From an uncultured Clostridia bacterium (GTDB taxonomy: Bacteria > Bacillota > Clostridia > Oscillospirales > CAG-272), in assembly GCA_947628165.1 (NCBI GenBank), contig CANQYV010000004.1:1-57743 (forward strand): DNA of 57,743 nucleotides, given 5' to 3'. A model generated the notes under the pieces. It was not told the DNA's origin and made no database searches. It was given only the letters and a program-made list of their open reading frames with translations. Numbering within the stretch: position 1 is the stretch's first letter; each line of letters begins with the position of its first letter. A program made the translations under genes and the position numbers. This document shows positions 26,653 through 36,052 of the stretch, in pieces.

Positions 26653-26688
26653 GTCGACGTACCTCCAAAGCCATAAAAATATACTATA

Positions 26689-26716
26689 ATTCTACACCAT
26701 ATTCGACTTTTTTCAA
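26689..26716 (-). promoter_or_regulatory. Sigma-A promoter of xpt
   Basis: Minus strand: TTGAAA (complement of 26711-26716), 16-bp spacer, TAGAAT (complement of 26689-26694). Between it and the terminator at 26962 I see no gene. Confidence 0.6.
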
Positions 26717-26961
26717 TTGGCGTTATGCCCAATAAACTGAGATTTGGAAAAATTTTATTTGCGAAAATGCACAAATGCGGTGTGAGACGTTTCGCGCGGC
26801 GTTCACAATTTTGTAATACATTTGCCGAAAAACGTAGGCAAAGCACGGGAAAAGGCGGGAAATGCGAAACGAAGAATGCAAAACCGACACAAAAGGAAAA
26901 AGAAGGAACGAAAAACAAGCTCGCGCCCAGGCATAAGAGGCATTTCTCCGAGAAAAGGGCA

Positions 26962-26999
26962 GGAAAAACCGGCGAGGGGGTTTTCCCCCGCGCCGGTTC
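26962..26999 (-). terminator. Rho-independent terminator of the clpC operon
   Basis: A long stem (AACCGGCG and GGGGG arms against CCCCC and CGCCGGTT, one mismatch) around TTTT, followed on the minus strand by TTTTTCC. Confidence 0.8.
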
Positions 27000-27019
27000 A
27001 AAATCTTCCGTCTGCCGCC

Positions 27020-29485
27020 TTATTCTGCGGTCTTTTTCGTGTATACGACGTGCCCGTCCGAGACAGACGCCAAAACGTCGTCTCCCTCGGCGATATTGCC
27101 CGAAAGCATTGCCTCCGAGAACGTGTCCTCAACGAGCCTTACGACGGCGCGGCGTATCGGGCGCGCGCCGTACGTCGGGTCGAAGCCCTCGCGCGCGATA
27201 AGATCCGTGACGTCGTCGCCGAACTCGATCTTTATGCCGAGACCCTCGACTCTGCGGCGCACGCGTTCGAGCATTAGGGCGGCTATCTTGTGCACGCACT
27301 CGTCGTCGAGCTTGGAGAAGACGATTATTTCGTCTATCCTGTTGAGGAACTCGGGCTTGAACGTGCGGCGCAGCGACTCGGTCACGGCGCTGTGCATGCG
27401 TTCGTATTCCTCCTCCTTGTTCGCGGAGTCGTAAAATCCGAGAGGGTGATGTTCCGTGATGCTCGATGCGCCGACGTTCGAGGTCATAATTATGACCGTG
27501 TTCTTGAAGTCGACGCGGCGGCCCTGCGCGTCGGTCAGAATGCCGTCGTCAAGTATCTGAAGCAGGATATTGAACACGTCGGGATGCGCCTTTTCTATCT
27601 CGTCAAACAGCACGACGGAATACGGGCGGCGGCGTATCTTTTCGGTGAGCTGACCGCCCTCGTCGTATCCGACATAGCCCGGAGGCGAGCCGATGAGCTT
27701 GGAGGTCGAATGGCTCTCCATATATTCAGACATGTCGACGCGTATCATCGCGCCCTCGTCTCCGAACATAGCCTCGGCGAGCGCCTTTGAAAGCTCTGTC
27801 TTGCCGACGCCTGTCGGTCCGAGGAAGATGAAGGAACCGACGGGGCGGTTCGGGTCTCCGAGACCCGTGCGTCCGCGGCGTATAGCCCTTGCGACGGCTG
27901 CAACCGCCTCGTCCTGCCCGATGACGCGGGCGCGGAGCGTGTCCTCGAGATGGAGCAGGCGCTCGCCCTCGTCCTCGGCGAGGCGCGTGACGGGGATACC
28001 GGTCCAAGAGGTCACGATCTCGGCGATATCGTCGGCGCCGACAGCGAGCGTCTTTCCGTCGCGGTCCGCCTTCCACTCTGCCTCCTTCGCGTCGCGGTCG
28101 GCGCGGAGCTTGCGTTCACGGTCGCGGCAGGCGGCGGCGCGCTCGAAATCCTGTGCCTTTACGGCCTCCTCCTTTTCGGTCGATGCGCGCTTTATATCCT
28201 CGTCGAGCGCGCGGAGCTCGGCGCTCGGCGTCGCGTTAGAGATGCGGAGGCGGGACGCCGCCTCGTCTATGAGGTCAATTGCCTTGTCGGGGAGGTATCT
28301 GTCCTGAATATAGCGGACGGAGAGCTTGACGGCGGCGTTTATTGCCTCGTCCGTGATCTTGAGCTTGTGGTGCGCCTCGTATTTGTCGCGCAGTCCGAAG
28401 AGGATCGCGGTTGCCTCCTCGGGCGTCGGCTCCCCGACCATGACGGACTGGAAGCGGCGCTCGAGCGCGGCGTCGTGCTCGATGTGGCGGCGGTATTCGT
28501 CTATCGTCGTAGCACCGATGATCTGTATCTCGCCTCTTGCGAGCGCGGGCTTCAGAATGTTGGCGGCGTCGACGGCGCCTTCCGCCGCGCCCGCGCCGAT
28601 TATGGTGTGTATCTCGTCTATAAAGAGGATGATGGAGGGGTTCTTGACGACCTCGGACATCACGCCCTTGAGGCGTTCCTCAAATTCGCCGCGGTATTTT
28701 GCGCCGGCGACCATAGAGGAGATGTCGAGTGTGACGATAGTCTTGTCGCGCAGGGTGTCGGGCACCTTGCCGTCGACTATGAGCTGCGCCAGCCCCTCGA
28801 CGACGGCGGTCTTGCCGACGCCGGGCTCGCCGATGAGGCAGGGATTGTTCTTCGTGCGGCGCGAGAGAATCTGGATAACGCGCTCCATCTCCTTTTCGCG
28901 ACCGACTATGGGGTCAAGGCGTCCTTCGCGCGCGGCGGCGCAGAGGTCGCGGCCGTGCTGCGAGAGCGTGGGCGCGCCCTTTATCCCCTGACCGTGTCTG
29001 CCGGAAGCGTCCGACTGACGCGCGCCTGCGCTGTCGCCGGTACCCGCGGCGCCGCCCGAAAGGAACGCTTCGACGTCGGAGGCGAGCTCGTCGACGGAGA
29101 CGCCCATCGAGGAGAGGACGCTGACCGCCGCGGATCCGCGTTCTGTCAGAAGCGCCGCGAGAATGTGCTCAGTGCCGATATAGCCGTGCCCGAATCGCGC
29201 GGAAATATATGCCGAGGTCTCTATCAGCTTTTTCGCACGGGGGGTCATGTCGGCGGGGGAGACGGAGCTCTTGTCGCCCGTGCCCGATATCGTGCGGATT
29301 ATGTTTTCCTCAGCCTCAAGCGTTGCCCCGTGCTCGGCGAGCAGCTTTGCGCCGACGCTGTCGTCTTCGCCCGTCAGCCCGAGAAGGATATGCTCCGTGC
29401 CGACGTAGGTGTGGCCCATTTCGGAGGCGTATGCGAGCGCGCGGTTGATGGCGCTTTCGGCTTTTTCGGTAAATCTGTTTGCCAT
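27020..29485 (-). CDS. clpC: ClpC AAA+ unfoldase
   Basis: An 821-residue class I Clp ATPase. Two N-domain repeats occupy about 1-145, the first AAA+ domain has Walker A GEPGVGKT near 210 and Walker B FIDEIHT, a UVR/middle domain lies near 415-455, and the second AAA+ domain has Walker [10 protein letters not shown] near 545 and [15 protein letters not shown]. With McsB it recognises phospho-arginine-tagged proteins and feeds them to ClpP; it also degrades competence and sporulation regulators. The gene is last in the ctsR-mcsA-mcsB-clpC operon. Confidence 0.96.
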   Translation of the reverse strand: MANRFTEKAESAINRALAYASEMGHTYVGTEHILLGLTGEDDSVGAKLLAEHGATLEAEENIIRTISGTGDKSSVSPADMTPRAKKLIETSAYISARFGHGYIGTEHILAALLTERGSAAVSVLSSMGVSVDELASDVEAFLSGGAAGTGDSAGARQSDASGRHGQGIKGAPTLSQHGRDLCAAAREGRLDPIVGREKEMERVIQILSRRTKNNPCLIGEPGVGKTAVVEGLAQLIVDGKVPDTLRDKTIVTLDISSMVAGAKYRGEFEERLKGVMSEVVKNPSIILFIDEIHTIIGAGAAEGAVDAANILKPALARGEIQIIGATTIDEYRRHIEHDAALERRFQSVMVGEPTPEEATAILFGLRDKYEAHHKLKITDEAINAAVKLSVRYIQDRYLPDKAIDLIDEAASRLRISNATPSAELRALDEDIKRASTEKEEAVKAQDFERAAACRDRERKLRADRDAKEAEWKADRDGKTLAVGADDIAEIVTSWTGIPVTRLAEDEGERLLHLEDTLRARVIGQDEAVAAVARAIRRGRTGLGDPNRPVGSFIFLGPTGVGKTELSKALAEAMFGDEGAMIRVDMSEYMESHSTSKLIGSPPGYVGYDEGGQLTEKIRRRPYSVVLFDEIEKAHPDVFNILLQILDDGILTDAQGRRVDFKNTVIIMTSNVGASSITEHHPLGFYDSANKEEEYERMHSAVTESLRRTFKPEFLNRIDEIIVFSKLDDECVHKIAALMLERVRRRVEGLGIKIEFGDDVTDLIAREGFDPTYGARPIRRAVVRLVEDTFSEAMLSGNIAEGDDVLASVSDGHVVYTKKTAE

Positions 29486-29532
29486 ATTCTTTTTTCCTTT
29501 CTCTTTATTATTTCATAAGCGTGCGTTCGGAC

Positions 29533-30561
29533 TCAGGCTTTTTCCGACAGTCTTTCGCGCAGGCGGGACGCGCGGCGGCAGTCCCTTTCGTGAGGCTCGA
29601 GCTCGTTTCCGCCCGAGTAAAGCATGAGGACGGAGGGCTGAGATTCGATGAGCGACGTGTCGAGCACGCTGAATGTGATGTCCTTTGGGATGCCTGTGTC
29701 AAGCGAGGGGAGCGCTACGCCGAGGCGCACGTTTACCCAGTGCTCCATAAACTCGCGGCACGACATGACGCGGCTGTGCGTCAGCGCGCCGTATGAACGC
29801 GCGACGAGGTCGGAGAGCTCGTCGGGGGAATTTTTCGCAAGCTCGTCTCTGCGCTTGCGCTCCTCCGCTATGATGATGTCGGCAAGCTGCGTCAGCTTTG
29901 AGATCGTCTCTTCTTCGGTGACGCCGAGCGTTACCTGATTCGATATCTGATAAAGGCACGCCGCAGCCTCGGAGCCTTCTCCGTACATTCCGCGCACCGT
30001 CATACCGAGCTTTGAGAGCTGGCGCGCTATCGCCGATATGCCGTTCGTTCTCGTTAAAGCGGGGAGGAACATCATCACGGACGCCCTCATCGCGGTGCCG
30101 AGATTTGTGGGGCAGTGCGTGAGGTAGCCGAGCTCGTCGTCAAACGCGAGCTTGAATTTCGCCGCGAGCGACGCCTCCGCCGCGCGGGCGTGGGCGTAAG
30201 CCTCGGGGAGGGAATATCCCGCCGTGATGCTCTGTATGCGGAAATGATCCTCCTCGCAGACCATGATATATGTGTCGTCTGCCTCGTTTTTGTAGAGGGC
30301 GCGCGCGTTGTCGGCTGATGCGAACTCGGTCGAAACGATGTGCTCCTCGGCGTATGACGCCGCAGTTATGCGGTCGAGATGTGAGAAATCCGTCTTATCA
30401 AATTCATTGCCGAGCGCGTCCGCCGTGTCGGAGATGAGCTCCTCGGCGCGCTCGCGTGAGAGCCTGTTCCCCATCGGGAGCCCCTCAACATTCCTTGCAA
30501 GCCTTACCCTTGAAGAAAGAACAACGTCGGGGCAGGGTCCTTCTTTTCCGTACCATGACAT
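29533..30561 (-). CDS. mcsB: Protein arginine kinase McsB
   Basis: A 342-residue guanido-kinase-fold enzyme that phosphorylates arginine residues, marking proteins (including CtsR) for ClpC-ClpP. The start VVLSSRVRLARNVEGLP, the EEDHFRIQSI segment, the LGYLTHCPTNLGTAMRASVM active-site loop and the MYGEGSEA region match McsB. The typical N-terminal domain of creatine kinases is reduced, as expected. AAGGAGGA precedes the ATG. The order within the operon is the standard Firmicutes arrangement. Confidence 0.95.
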   Translation of the reverse strand: MSWYGKEGPCPDVVLSSRVRLARNVEGLPMGNRLSRERAEELISDTADALGNEFDKTDFSHLDRITAASYAEEHIVSTEFASADNARALYKNEADDTYIMVCEEDHFRIQSITAGYSLPEAYAHARAAEASLAAKFKLAFDDELGYLTHCPTNLGTAMRASVMMFLPALTRTNGISAIARQLSKLGMTVRGMYGEGSEAAACLYQISNQVTLGVTEEETISKLTQLADIIIAEERKRRDELAKNSPDELSDLVARSYGALTHSRVMSCREFMEHWVNVRLGVALPSLDTGIPKDITFSVLDTSLIESQPSVLMLYSGGNELEPHERDCRRASRLRERLSEKA

Positions 30562-30577
30562 ATCCGTATCCTCCTTA

Positions 30578-31126
30578 TCAGTTATTGCCGAGCGCTTTTA
30601 TCTTGTCGCGAAGGACAGCCGCGCGCTCGAAATCTTCATTCTTTATCGCTTCGTAAAGCTCGGCTCTGAGCGTGTCCGCCTCCGTGCGTGCCGGGTTGTC
30701 GGGAGCTTTTTCAGGGGCTGCCCCGACCGTCGTGTCCGCCTCATTCTGCGCGGTATTTCCTTTGTAGACCGCGCTCCCGTGGATGCGCCGCACCGTCGGC
30801 ATGAGCTCCGCGCGGAACGTCCTGTAGCATTCGGAGCAGCCGACCTTTCCGTCGGCGGCGATGTCGGAGAGGGATGCGCCGCAGACGGGGCAGCGCCGTT
30901 CGGGGACCGAAGGCTGACGCCTGCCGGACTTTACCGCGGGGAACATATCCCCGAAGAAGGTGGAGAGCAGGGAGCTGCCTCCGAAGCCGAACGGGTCGGA
31001 CGTTATGTCTCCGACTCCCATTTTGTCGGCGCAGTCGCGGCAGAGCGCGTATGACGTCTTCTTGCCGTTTATTATCTCGCTGTAATGTATCGTGGCTTCA
31101 TTCTTGCCGCATTTTTCGCAAAGCAT
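30578..31126 (-). CDS. mcsA: McsA, activator of McsB
   Basis: A 182-residue zinc protein. Two pairs of CxxC motifs are present at the N-terminus (CEKCG and CRDCA) and two more further on (CPVCG and CSECY); the C-terminal 35 residues form a UVR motif (YEAIKNEDFERAAVLRDKIKAL). McsA binds and activates the arginine kinase McsB and also binds CtsR. The ATG at 31126 with AGGAG nine bases upstream is preferred to an in-frame ATG at 31162, which would almost touch the ctsR stop. Confidence 0.92.
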   Translation of the reverse strand: MLCEKCGKNEATIHYSEIINGKKTSYALCRDCADKMGVGDITSDPFGFGGSSLLSTFFGDMFPAVKSGRRQPSVPERRCPVCGASLSDIAADGKVGCSECYRTFRAELMPTVRRIHGSAVYKGNTAQNEADTTVGAAPEKAPDNPARTEADTLRAELYEAIKNEDFERAAVLRDKIKALGNN

Positions 31127-31163
31127 ATTCGTTATCTCCTTTTCATGTTTTTTCATATTCATT

Positions 31164-31616
31164 TTAGTTTACGAGGGACAGGATAATGTGGCGCAGGATG
31201 TCGGCGCGGACGGAATTTTTTTTGTCCGCGGGGACTGAGGCGAGAGCCCTTTCGGAAACCGCCGTCGCGATTATCGACGCCTCGCGTTCGTCTATAACGC
31301 CGGAGCCGAGCAGGTTCGAGATGAACGCCATCGCGTCATGCTCGCCGAGCGAGTTGCCGGTCGCGTGGAAGAAGTGCATGAGGTAGTCGTTGCGCGAAAA
31401 CTGCTTTTTCACTATCCTTATATAACCGCCGCCGCCGCGCCTGCTCTCGATGATGTATCCGCGCTCGGGCGTGAAGCGGGAGGTTATAACGTAATTGATC
31501 TGGCTCGGAACACATCCGAGCTTTGCGGCGAGGTCGTTGCGCTTCATCTCCGCGCTCCCGCCGCCTTCGTCGAGCATGTCCTCTATAACGGACGCAATAT
31601 AATCGGAAAGTGTCAT
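31164..31616 (-). CDS. ctsR: Class III heat-shock repressor CtsR
   Basis: A 150-residue winged-helix repressor of clp genes. The helix-turn-helix region (DLAAKLGCVPSQINYVITSRFTPERGYIIESRRGGGGYIRI) shows the GGGG wing loop that senses heat. The C-terminal part (ISNLLGSGVIDEREASIIATAVS) is the McsB-binding domain. The frame extends to 31709, but the ATG at 31616 preceded by GAGGTG gives the family start MTLSDYI. Two matching operator boxes surround its promoter, so it is autoregulated. Confidence 0.94.
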   Translation of the reverse strand: MTLSDYIASVIEDMLDEGGGSAEMKRNDLAAKLGCVPSQINYVITSRFTPERGYIIESRRGGGGYIRIVKKQFSRNDYLMHFFHATGNSLGEHDAMAFISNLLGSGVIDEREASIIATAVSERALASVPADKKNSVRADILRHIILSLVN

Positions 31617-31645
31617 ATTTGTATCACCTCGGGTGAAAATTTGTC

Positions 31646-31697
31646 TTTGACTTTCTTTGACTAATGATAGTGTAGCACTAAGGTCAAAGAAAGTCAA
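31646..31697 (-). promoter_or_regulatory. ctsR promoter with two inverted CtsR boxes
   Basis: Minus-strand promoter: TTGACT (complement of 31692-31697), 17-bp spacer, TACACT (complement of 31669-31674). CtsR heptad repeats of the form GTCAAA-N3-GTCAAA occur at 31646-31662 (minus strand) and at 31682-31697 (plus strand, last base changed), bracketing the -35 and the transcription start. Confidence 0.85.
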
Positions 31698-31781
31698 TAC
31701 CTTTTTCAAAAATTTTTTAAAAATTTTTTCCGCACGATATCAGGACGCTCGGAACAAAAGTTTTTTCTGTCATATTATATC

Positions 31782-31810
31782 TTGCAAAATACTGTCGGAG
31801 AATATACAAT
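31782..31810 (+). promoter_or_regulatory. Possible promoter with no obvious gene
   Basis: TTGCAA, 17-bp spacer, TACAAT on the plus strand. No open frame of note follows before the tetR promoter at 31898. It may be chance in an AT-rich gap. Confidence 0.25.
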
Positions 31811-31897
31811 GTCAAAGAGCGTGGTTCTCTCACATGAACGGGTCGGGATAAGCTTTTCCGTAAAGATGAAAATCGGGAGAAAGTTCGGTCGTCGGGA

Positions 31898-31926
31898 TTG
31901 ACAAAAATAATGTTGCGGCATATAAT
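31898..31926 (+). promoter_or_regulatory. Consensus promoter of the TetR/CPBP/MFS genes
   Basis: Perfect TTGACA (31898-31903), 17-bp spacer, perfect TATAAT (31921-31926). Confidence 0.85.
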
Positions 31927-31942
31927 GTAACTGCCGTTACAT
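31925..31942. promoter_or_regulatory. Palindromic operator for the TetR regulator
   Basis: ATGTAAC-TGCC-GTTACAT is a perfect 7+4+7 palindrome overlapping the end of the -10 box and the transcription start, so a bound TetR dimer would block its own promoter. Confidence 0.7.
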
Positions 31943-31971
31943 AACGATAATTACCAAACAGGGGAAAAGTT

Positions 31972-32544
31972 ATGCCGCCAAAACCTAAGATCACAAAAGA
32001 GATGGTTATCGATACAGCCTTTGAGGTTGCCCGCAAGGCGGGCTGGGAAAACATCAACGCAAGGACCGTTTCAAATAAACTGAACTGCTCGACGCACCCC
32101 GTCATGTATCACTTTGCCACGATCGAGGAGCTGAAGGCTGCGGCTTTTGAGAGAGCCGATCGGTTTCACTCCGAGTATATAATGAACGCTTCGGGAAACA
32201 AAGATAATATTATGCTTAATATTGGGCTGAATTATATCCGTTTTGCGGTCGACGAGCCGAATTTGTTCAGGTTTCTGTTTCAATCGGGGTATGCGGAGGG
32301 CAACAGCCTGCTTGAGATGATAAATTCCGAGAGGCTTACGCCTGTCCTTTCGGCAATGCAGAAAGGAATGAATTTGGATTTTGACCGAACGAAAGAGGTA
32401 TTTATAACGCTTGCAATGTTTGTTCACGGTTACGCAAGCATTATTGCGAATAACTCGCTCGAGTTCGACGAGGAGCTGATCGCAAAGCATTTGAAACGCG
32501 TATACACGGGCGCGATATCGGCGATACGGGAGGCGACGGAATGA
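31972..32544 (+). CDS. TetR/AcrR family regulator
   Basis: A 190-residue regulator. Residues 8-55 form the TetR helix-turn-helix (KEMVIDTAFEVARKAGWENINARTV), somewhat divergent in the recognition helix (LNCSTHPVMYHF). The rest is a helical ligand/dimer domain. Its gene starts just after a palindrome embedded in a consensus promoter and overlaps the CPBP gene by four bases (ATGA), so it probably controls itself, the CPBP protease and perhaps the MFS transporter. The ligand is unknown. Base composition is more AT-rich than that of the clp operon. Confidence 0.85.
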   Translation: MPPKPKITKEMVIDTAFEVARKAGWENINARTVSNKLNCSTHPVMYHFATIEELKAAAFERADRFHSEYIMNASGNKDNIMLNIGLNYIRFAVDEPNLFRFLFQSGYAEGNSLLEMINSERLTPVLSAMQKGMNLDFDRTKEVFITLAMFVHGYASIIANNSLEFDEELIAKHLKRVYTGAISAIREATE

Positions 32545-33221
32545 ACAATCAAAGTAATACGGAAAACGGCAAAAAGAGTTTTGTCCTCACGGTGACAGGC
32601 GCGGCGATAATGATACTGCTGACTGCGACGAAAATCGTGCCGTCCTCGACAATAGCAGGGTACTCCGTATTTGTCGGGATCGCGTTTTTCTTTATTACGG
32701 AAGCCGTCGCCAAAACGCCGCGTTCCGAGTCGGGACTGCGTTTTAATACGATTTTGAAGGATATTAAAAAGCCGGGAGTGATTTTATGGGGGTTGCTGCC
32801 GATCGTGAGCGGTATTTTATCGCTTGCGGCGGGAAATTTGATTTTCGGCGGGGCATTTGTCGATCATGTGCTCGGACGGACGGGTGCCGTTCTATCTTTT
32901 GACAAGACGGTACTTTTGATAATACAGTTTATTATTGCGGGCTTCGGTGAAGAAATTGCATTTCGCGGCTTCTTTTTCGGGAAGACCTCAAAGTATTTTC
33001 CCGCCTGGCTCTGTGCTGTCGTATCGTCCGCTGTTTTCGCCGCAGGGCACATCGCAGAGGGAAATGTCGGCATTGTGATCTTTGATATTGCCGGCGTGTT
33101 CGTTGACAGCCTGATTTTCTCTGTGATCTATCATAAATCGGGCAACTGCGTTATAAGTACGTTTTCGCACGTTCTCGGAAACCTGATATCATTTATTGCC
33201 CTTGTCGGCTTTTTCAGATAA
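32541..33221 (+). CDS. CPBP family intramembrane metalloprotease
   Basis: A 226-residue membrane protein with about seven helices. The CPBP/Abi motifs are present: EEIAFRGFFF (EExxxR) near residue 138, AVFAAGHIAEG (FxxxH) near 170 and a final Asn/His pair in STFSHVLGN. Family members include prenyl-CAAX-type proteases and bacteriocin self-immunity proteins; the target here is unknown. It is translationally coupled to the TetR gene and 26 bp upstream of the MFS gene. Confidence 0.85.
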   Translation: MNNQSNTENGKKSFVLTVTGAAIMILLTATKIVPSSTIAGYSVFVGIAFFFITEAVAKTPRSESGLRFNTILKDIKKPGVILWGLLPIVSGILSLAAGNLIFGGAFVDHVLGRTGAVLSFDKTVLLIIQFIIAGFGEEIAFRGFFFGKTSKYFPAWLCAVVSSAVFAAGHIAEGNVGIVIFDIAGVFVDSLIFSVIYHKSGNCVISTFSHVLGNLISFIALVGFFR

Positions 33222-33247
33222 GGACTTACAAAACGGAGGTTGACAGC

Positions 33248-34435
33248 ATGAAAAAGCTGACATTCAAACACACGGTATACGCCTGCTATCTCGGTTACAT
33301 AGTTCAGGCGATAGGGAATAATTTCGCGCCGCTCTTGTTCGTGACGTTTTCGGACAGCTTCGGCATACCGACGGAGAAAATAACGCTTCTTATCGCGCTG
33401 AATTTTACGGTACAGCTTCTCGTCGACCTCGCGGCGGCAAACCTCGCCGACCGGATAGGATACCGACCTGCCGTCGTTGCGGCAAACGTGTTCTCCGCCG
33501 TCGGCATCGCGGGGCTCGCACTTTTTCCGCGCGCCATCGGCGACCCGTTTGCGGGTCTTCTTGCGGCTGTGTTCTGCTACGCCGTCGGCGGCGGGCTCAT
33601 AGAGGTTTTGATAAGCCCGATCGTGGAGTCTTGCCCGGGAGACGAAAAGGCGTCCGCAATGAGTATTCTTCATTCATTTTACTGCTGGGGAACCGTTTTT
33701 GTCATTCTCGTTTCAACAGGCGCGTTCGCCGCTTTCGGCGTCGGCTGCTGGGGGACGATGGCGCTTTTGTGGGCTGCGGTCCCCGCGTTTACGGCGCTTT
33801 TCTTCTGTTTTGTCCCGATTCTTACTCCCGATGAGGCGACGGGCGAGCACATCCCGACGGGGAAGCTTCTGTCACGGCCTGTTTTTTGGGTGCTCGTCGT
33901 TTTGATGGTGGCGTCCGGCGCGTCGGAGCAGGGGATGGTACAGTGGGCGTCCGCGTTTGCGGAACGCGGGCTTGGAGTTACGAAAACCGTCGGCGACGTC
34001 GTCGGGCCGTGCCTGTTCTGCGCGCTTCAGGGGGCGGCGAGAGTTTTCTATGCTAAAAAGGGAGACCGCGTCGACCTGCTCCGATATATCATAGTCTGCG
34101 GTGCGGTCTGCGCGGCGTCGTATCTCTGCGCGGCGCTCTCGCCGCTGCCGGCGCTGTCGCTCTTCGGGTGCGCGCTTTGCGGGCTTTCCGTCGGAATACT
34201 GTGGCCCGGCGTGTTCAGCGTTGCCGCTGTCCGCTGCCGCGGCGGCGGAACGGCGCTGTTCGCGTTCCTTGCCCTCGCGGGCGACCTCGGCTGCGCGTTC
34301 GGACCGTCGCTCGTCGGCTTTGTTTCAGGCGCGCTCGGCGACAGCTTCTCCGCGGGACTTGCCGCGGCGTCCGTTTTTCCCCTCATTCTTGTCGCGGCTG
34401 CGCTCGTCTGCCGCAGAATGAAGGATGGCGATTGA
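33248..34435 (+). CDS. MFS transporter
   Basis: A 395-residue transporter with about twelve hydrophobic helices and a central cytoplasmic loop. It resembles FucP/Bcr-like MFS members acting on sugars or drugs; the loop after helix 2 (ANLADRIGYRPAVV) is the MFS signature. AACGGAGGT precedes the ATG. The gene returns to the GC-rich composition of the chromosome, unlike the TetR and CPBP genes before it. It ends at the terminator at 34454-34480. Confidence 0.87.
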   Translation: MKKLTFKHTVYACYLGYIVQAIGNNFAPLLFVTFSDSFGIPTEKITLLIALNFTVQLLVDLAAANLADRIGYRPAVVAANVFSAVGIAGLALFPRAIGDPFAGLLAAVFCYAVGGGLIEVLISPIVESCPGDEKASAMSILHSFYCWGTVFVILVSTGAFAAFGVGCWGTMALLWAAVPAFTALFFCFVPILTPDEATGEHIPTGKLLSRPVFWVLVVLMVASGASEQGMVQWASAFAERGLGVTKTVGDVVGPCLFCALQGAARVFYAKKGDRVDLLRYIIVCGAVCAASYLCAALSPLPALSLFGCALCGLSVGILWPGVFSVAAVRCRGGGTALFAFLALAGDLGCAFGPSLVGFVSGALGDSFSAGLAAASVFPLILVAAALVCRRMKDGD

Positions 34436-34453
34436 GACCTCGGAATATAAAAA

Positions 34454-34480
34454 CAGCCCGCAGATTTCGCCTGCGGGCTG
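34454..34480. terminator. Hairpin between convergent MFS and DUF4097 genes
   Basis: CAGCCCGCAG (34454-34463) and CTGCGGGCTG (34471-34480) form a perfect 10-bp stem between convergent genes. The flanking A/T runs are short. Confidence 0.65.
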
Positions 34481-34497
34481 CTATTGTATTGTTGCTG

Positions 34498-35298
34498 TTA
34501 TTCGCCGAATGAGAGTGCGATCGTGCCCTCTTTCACCTTCGCGGTCAGAGTTGTTTTTCCTGCCCCGCCGTTTTTTACGTCGCATATGCCTGTCACAACG
34601 GAGGCGTCGACGGTATAATCTCCGCGCGGGCGGGCAAGAGAGCCTGTGACACTGCCGTTTTCGACCGAAAGCGAAATTGCATCCCCGGCGTCGGCGCCGT
34701 CGAGGACGATGTTGCCCTCCGTGACAGCTGCCGTGAGCGACGGGCAAGAGACGGCGTTCAGCGACACGTCGCCGCTGCCGACGGAAATGCTTATCGCGCC
34801 GTCCGAGGTGACACCGACGAGAGATACGCTCCCGTCCTCCGTGCTGAAGGAGCTGTCCCCCGAAAGGAGGACGCCCTGCGTTTCGATGTCTGAGTTAGAG
34901 CTGTTTATGTTGAGCGTGAGCTCCGTGCCGTCGGGGATGCCGATGTCGATGCCGAAGCGCTTGCTGTACGAACGGAAAAGTCTGTCCATCCACGAAGTCT
35001 CAAGCTCGGATACGGTCAGCGTGCCGCCGGAAAGGGAAGTGGAATAAAGTCCTTTTCTGTGACCTACGAACCCGACTTCAATCTCTGCGCCCGAGGTCTT
35101 GTACACGTTCACATAGCCGACCGAAATATCGACGTCTATAATTCCGATCTCGTCCGCGCCGAATACCTCATTTTCAAATACAGGCTCCGCAGACGGCACC
35201 GTCACAAGAGCGTGAAAGAAGAGGATGCCGACGACGAGGACGGCGATCCCGACCGCCACGAGCAGCGAGATTATCACATAATGAAGCGTTCTTTTCAT
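34498..35298 (-). CDS. DUF4097-type membrane-anchored beta-repeat protein
   Basis: A 266-residue protein with one N-terminal membrane helix (about 8-31) and an extracellular part made of repeating short beta strands (SSNSDIETQGV, STEDGSVSLVGV, SVGSGDVSLNAV, AVTEGNIVLDGA, SVENGSVTGSL). This ladder is the DUF4097/adhesin-like beta-helix pattern, often found with anti-sigma or PspC-like partners. It follows the DUF4956 gene by 13 bp on the same strand, so is probably co-transcribed with it and the VTC gene. Function is unknown. Confidence 0.75.
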   Translation of the reverse strand: MKRTLHYVIISLLVAVGIAVLVVGILFFHALVTVPSAEPVFENEVFGADEIGIIDVDISVGYVNVYKTSGAEIEVGFVGHRKGLYSTSLSGGTLTVSELETSWMDRLFRSYSKRFGIDIGIPDGTELTLNINSSNSDIETQGVLLSGDSSFSTEDGSVSLVGVTSDGAISISVGSGDVSLNAVSCPSLTAAVTEGNIVLDGADAGDAISLSVENGSVTGSLARPRGDYTVDASVVTGICDVKNGGAGKTTLTAKVKEGTIALSFGE

Positions 35299-35311
35299 AT
35301 CGGGTATGTTT

Positions 35312-35998
35312 TCAGAGACGTTCTGCTTCGGAAAGCTCGGGCGGCATGCCGCAGATGATGTCGAGGTTGCCGTTGCGGCAGCGTATCATGTCTATCATTT
35401 CCTTTTCGAGATCCTCGTCCGAAAGCACAATATTGTAGGTGAGCTGGTACATGCTGCCCATGTTCGTCGTGTGGACGCGGATAAGCTCGCAGGAGCTCGT
35501 GTATTTCTTGAATATGTCGTCGAAAATGTGCGGGTAGTTGAGCCCCTCGGGTATCGTTATCTTCAGCTCCTTGAGACCGCGTTTTCTCTTCCCAAGGCCG
35601 GCGGCGGTGACGGCGGCGTATGCCGCTATCGCGATAACGGTGAATATGACGGCGAGACCGATATAGCCGACGCCGACGATGAGACCCGACGTCATCGCGA
35701 CGAACACCATCATTATGTCGGACGCCGTGCCTGGGTTGGAACGGTATCTGACAAGGCTGAAGGCTCCGGCGACGCCGATGCCGACGCCGATGTTGCCGTT
35801 GACTATCATTATTATCACCTGAACGATGAGTGGGATGACAGTCAGCGTGACGGAGACGCTGCGCGATTTTTTGCCTATGAAGACTGCGGCGGCGGAGACG
35901 AGAAGACCGAGCAGCAGGGAGACCAAGGACATGACGAGGAAGCCGCCGACCGTTATCTCGCCTTGCGCGACTACTGATTTAAAGGGCTGTGAGAGCAT
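35312..35998 (-). CDS. DUF4956 membrane protein
   Basis: A 228-residue protein with four hydrophobic helices in the first 140 residues (GFLVMSLVSLLLGLLVSAA, VIPLIVQVIIMIV, IMMVFVAMTSGLIVGVGYIG and the next) and a cytoplasmic C-terminal domain of about 85 residues. The loop GAFSLVRYRSNPGTASDI is characteristic of DUF4956. The family commonly neighbours VTC-domain polyphosphate polymerases, as here, and may form or gate a membrane channel for the polymer; that role is inferred. Confidence 0.8.
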   Translation of the reverse strand: MLSQPFKSVVAQGEITVGGFLVMSLVSLLLGLLVSAAAVFIGKKSRSVSVTLTVIPLIVQVIIMIVNGNIGVGIGVAGAFSLVRYRSNPGTASDIMMVFVAMTSGLIVGVGYIGLAVIFTVIAIAAYAAVTAAGLGKRKRGLKELKITIPEGLNYPHIFDDIFKKYTSSCELIRVHTTNMGSMYQLTYNIVLSDEDLEKEMIDMIRCRNGNLDIICGMPPELSEAERL

Positions 35999-36052
35999 TT
36001 ATGTACCCATCCTTTCCGGCTGCCGCCGCGGCGGCACCTGAAAATATGATTT

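Noticed and set aside
26653-26760. Purine riboswitch in front of xpt
   Set aside because: The leader is short and lacks the conserved junction sequences and loop-loop arms of the purine aptamer; only a promoter and ribosome site are seen.
26717-26961. Short plus-strand gene in the xpt/clpC gap
   Set aside because: The Lys/Arg-rich frame has no ribosome site and runs into the clpC terminator and gene on the other strand.
27950-29518. 522-codon plus-strand frame opposite clpC
   Set aside because: clpC on the other strand is unmistakable and complete; the plus frame is a codon-bias shadow.
31710-31897. Small RNA gene between ctsR and tetR
   Set aside because: A promoter-like pair exists at 31782-31810, but no terminator hairpin or structure follows, so support is too weak.
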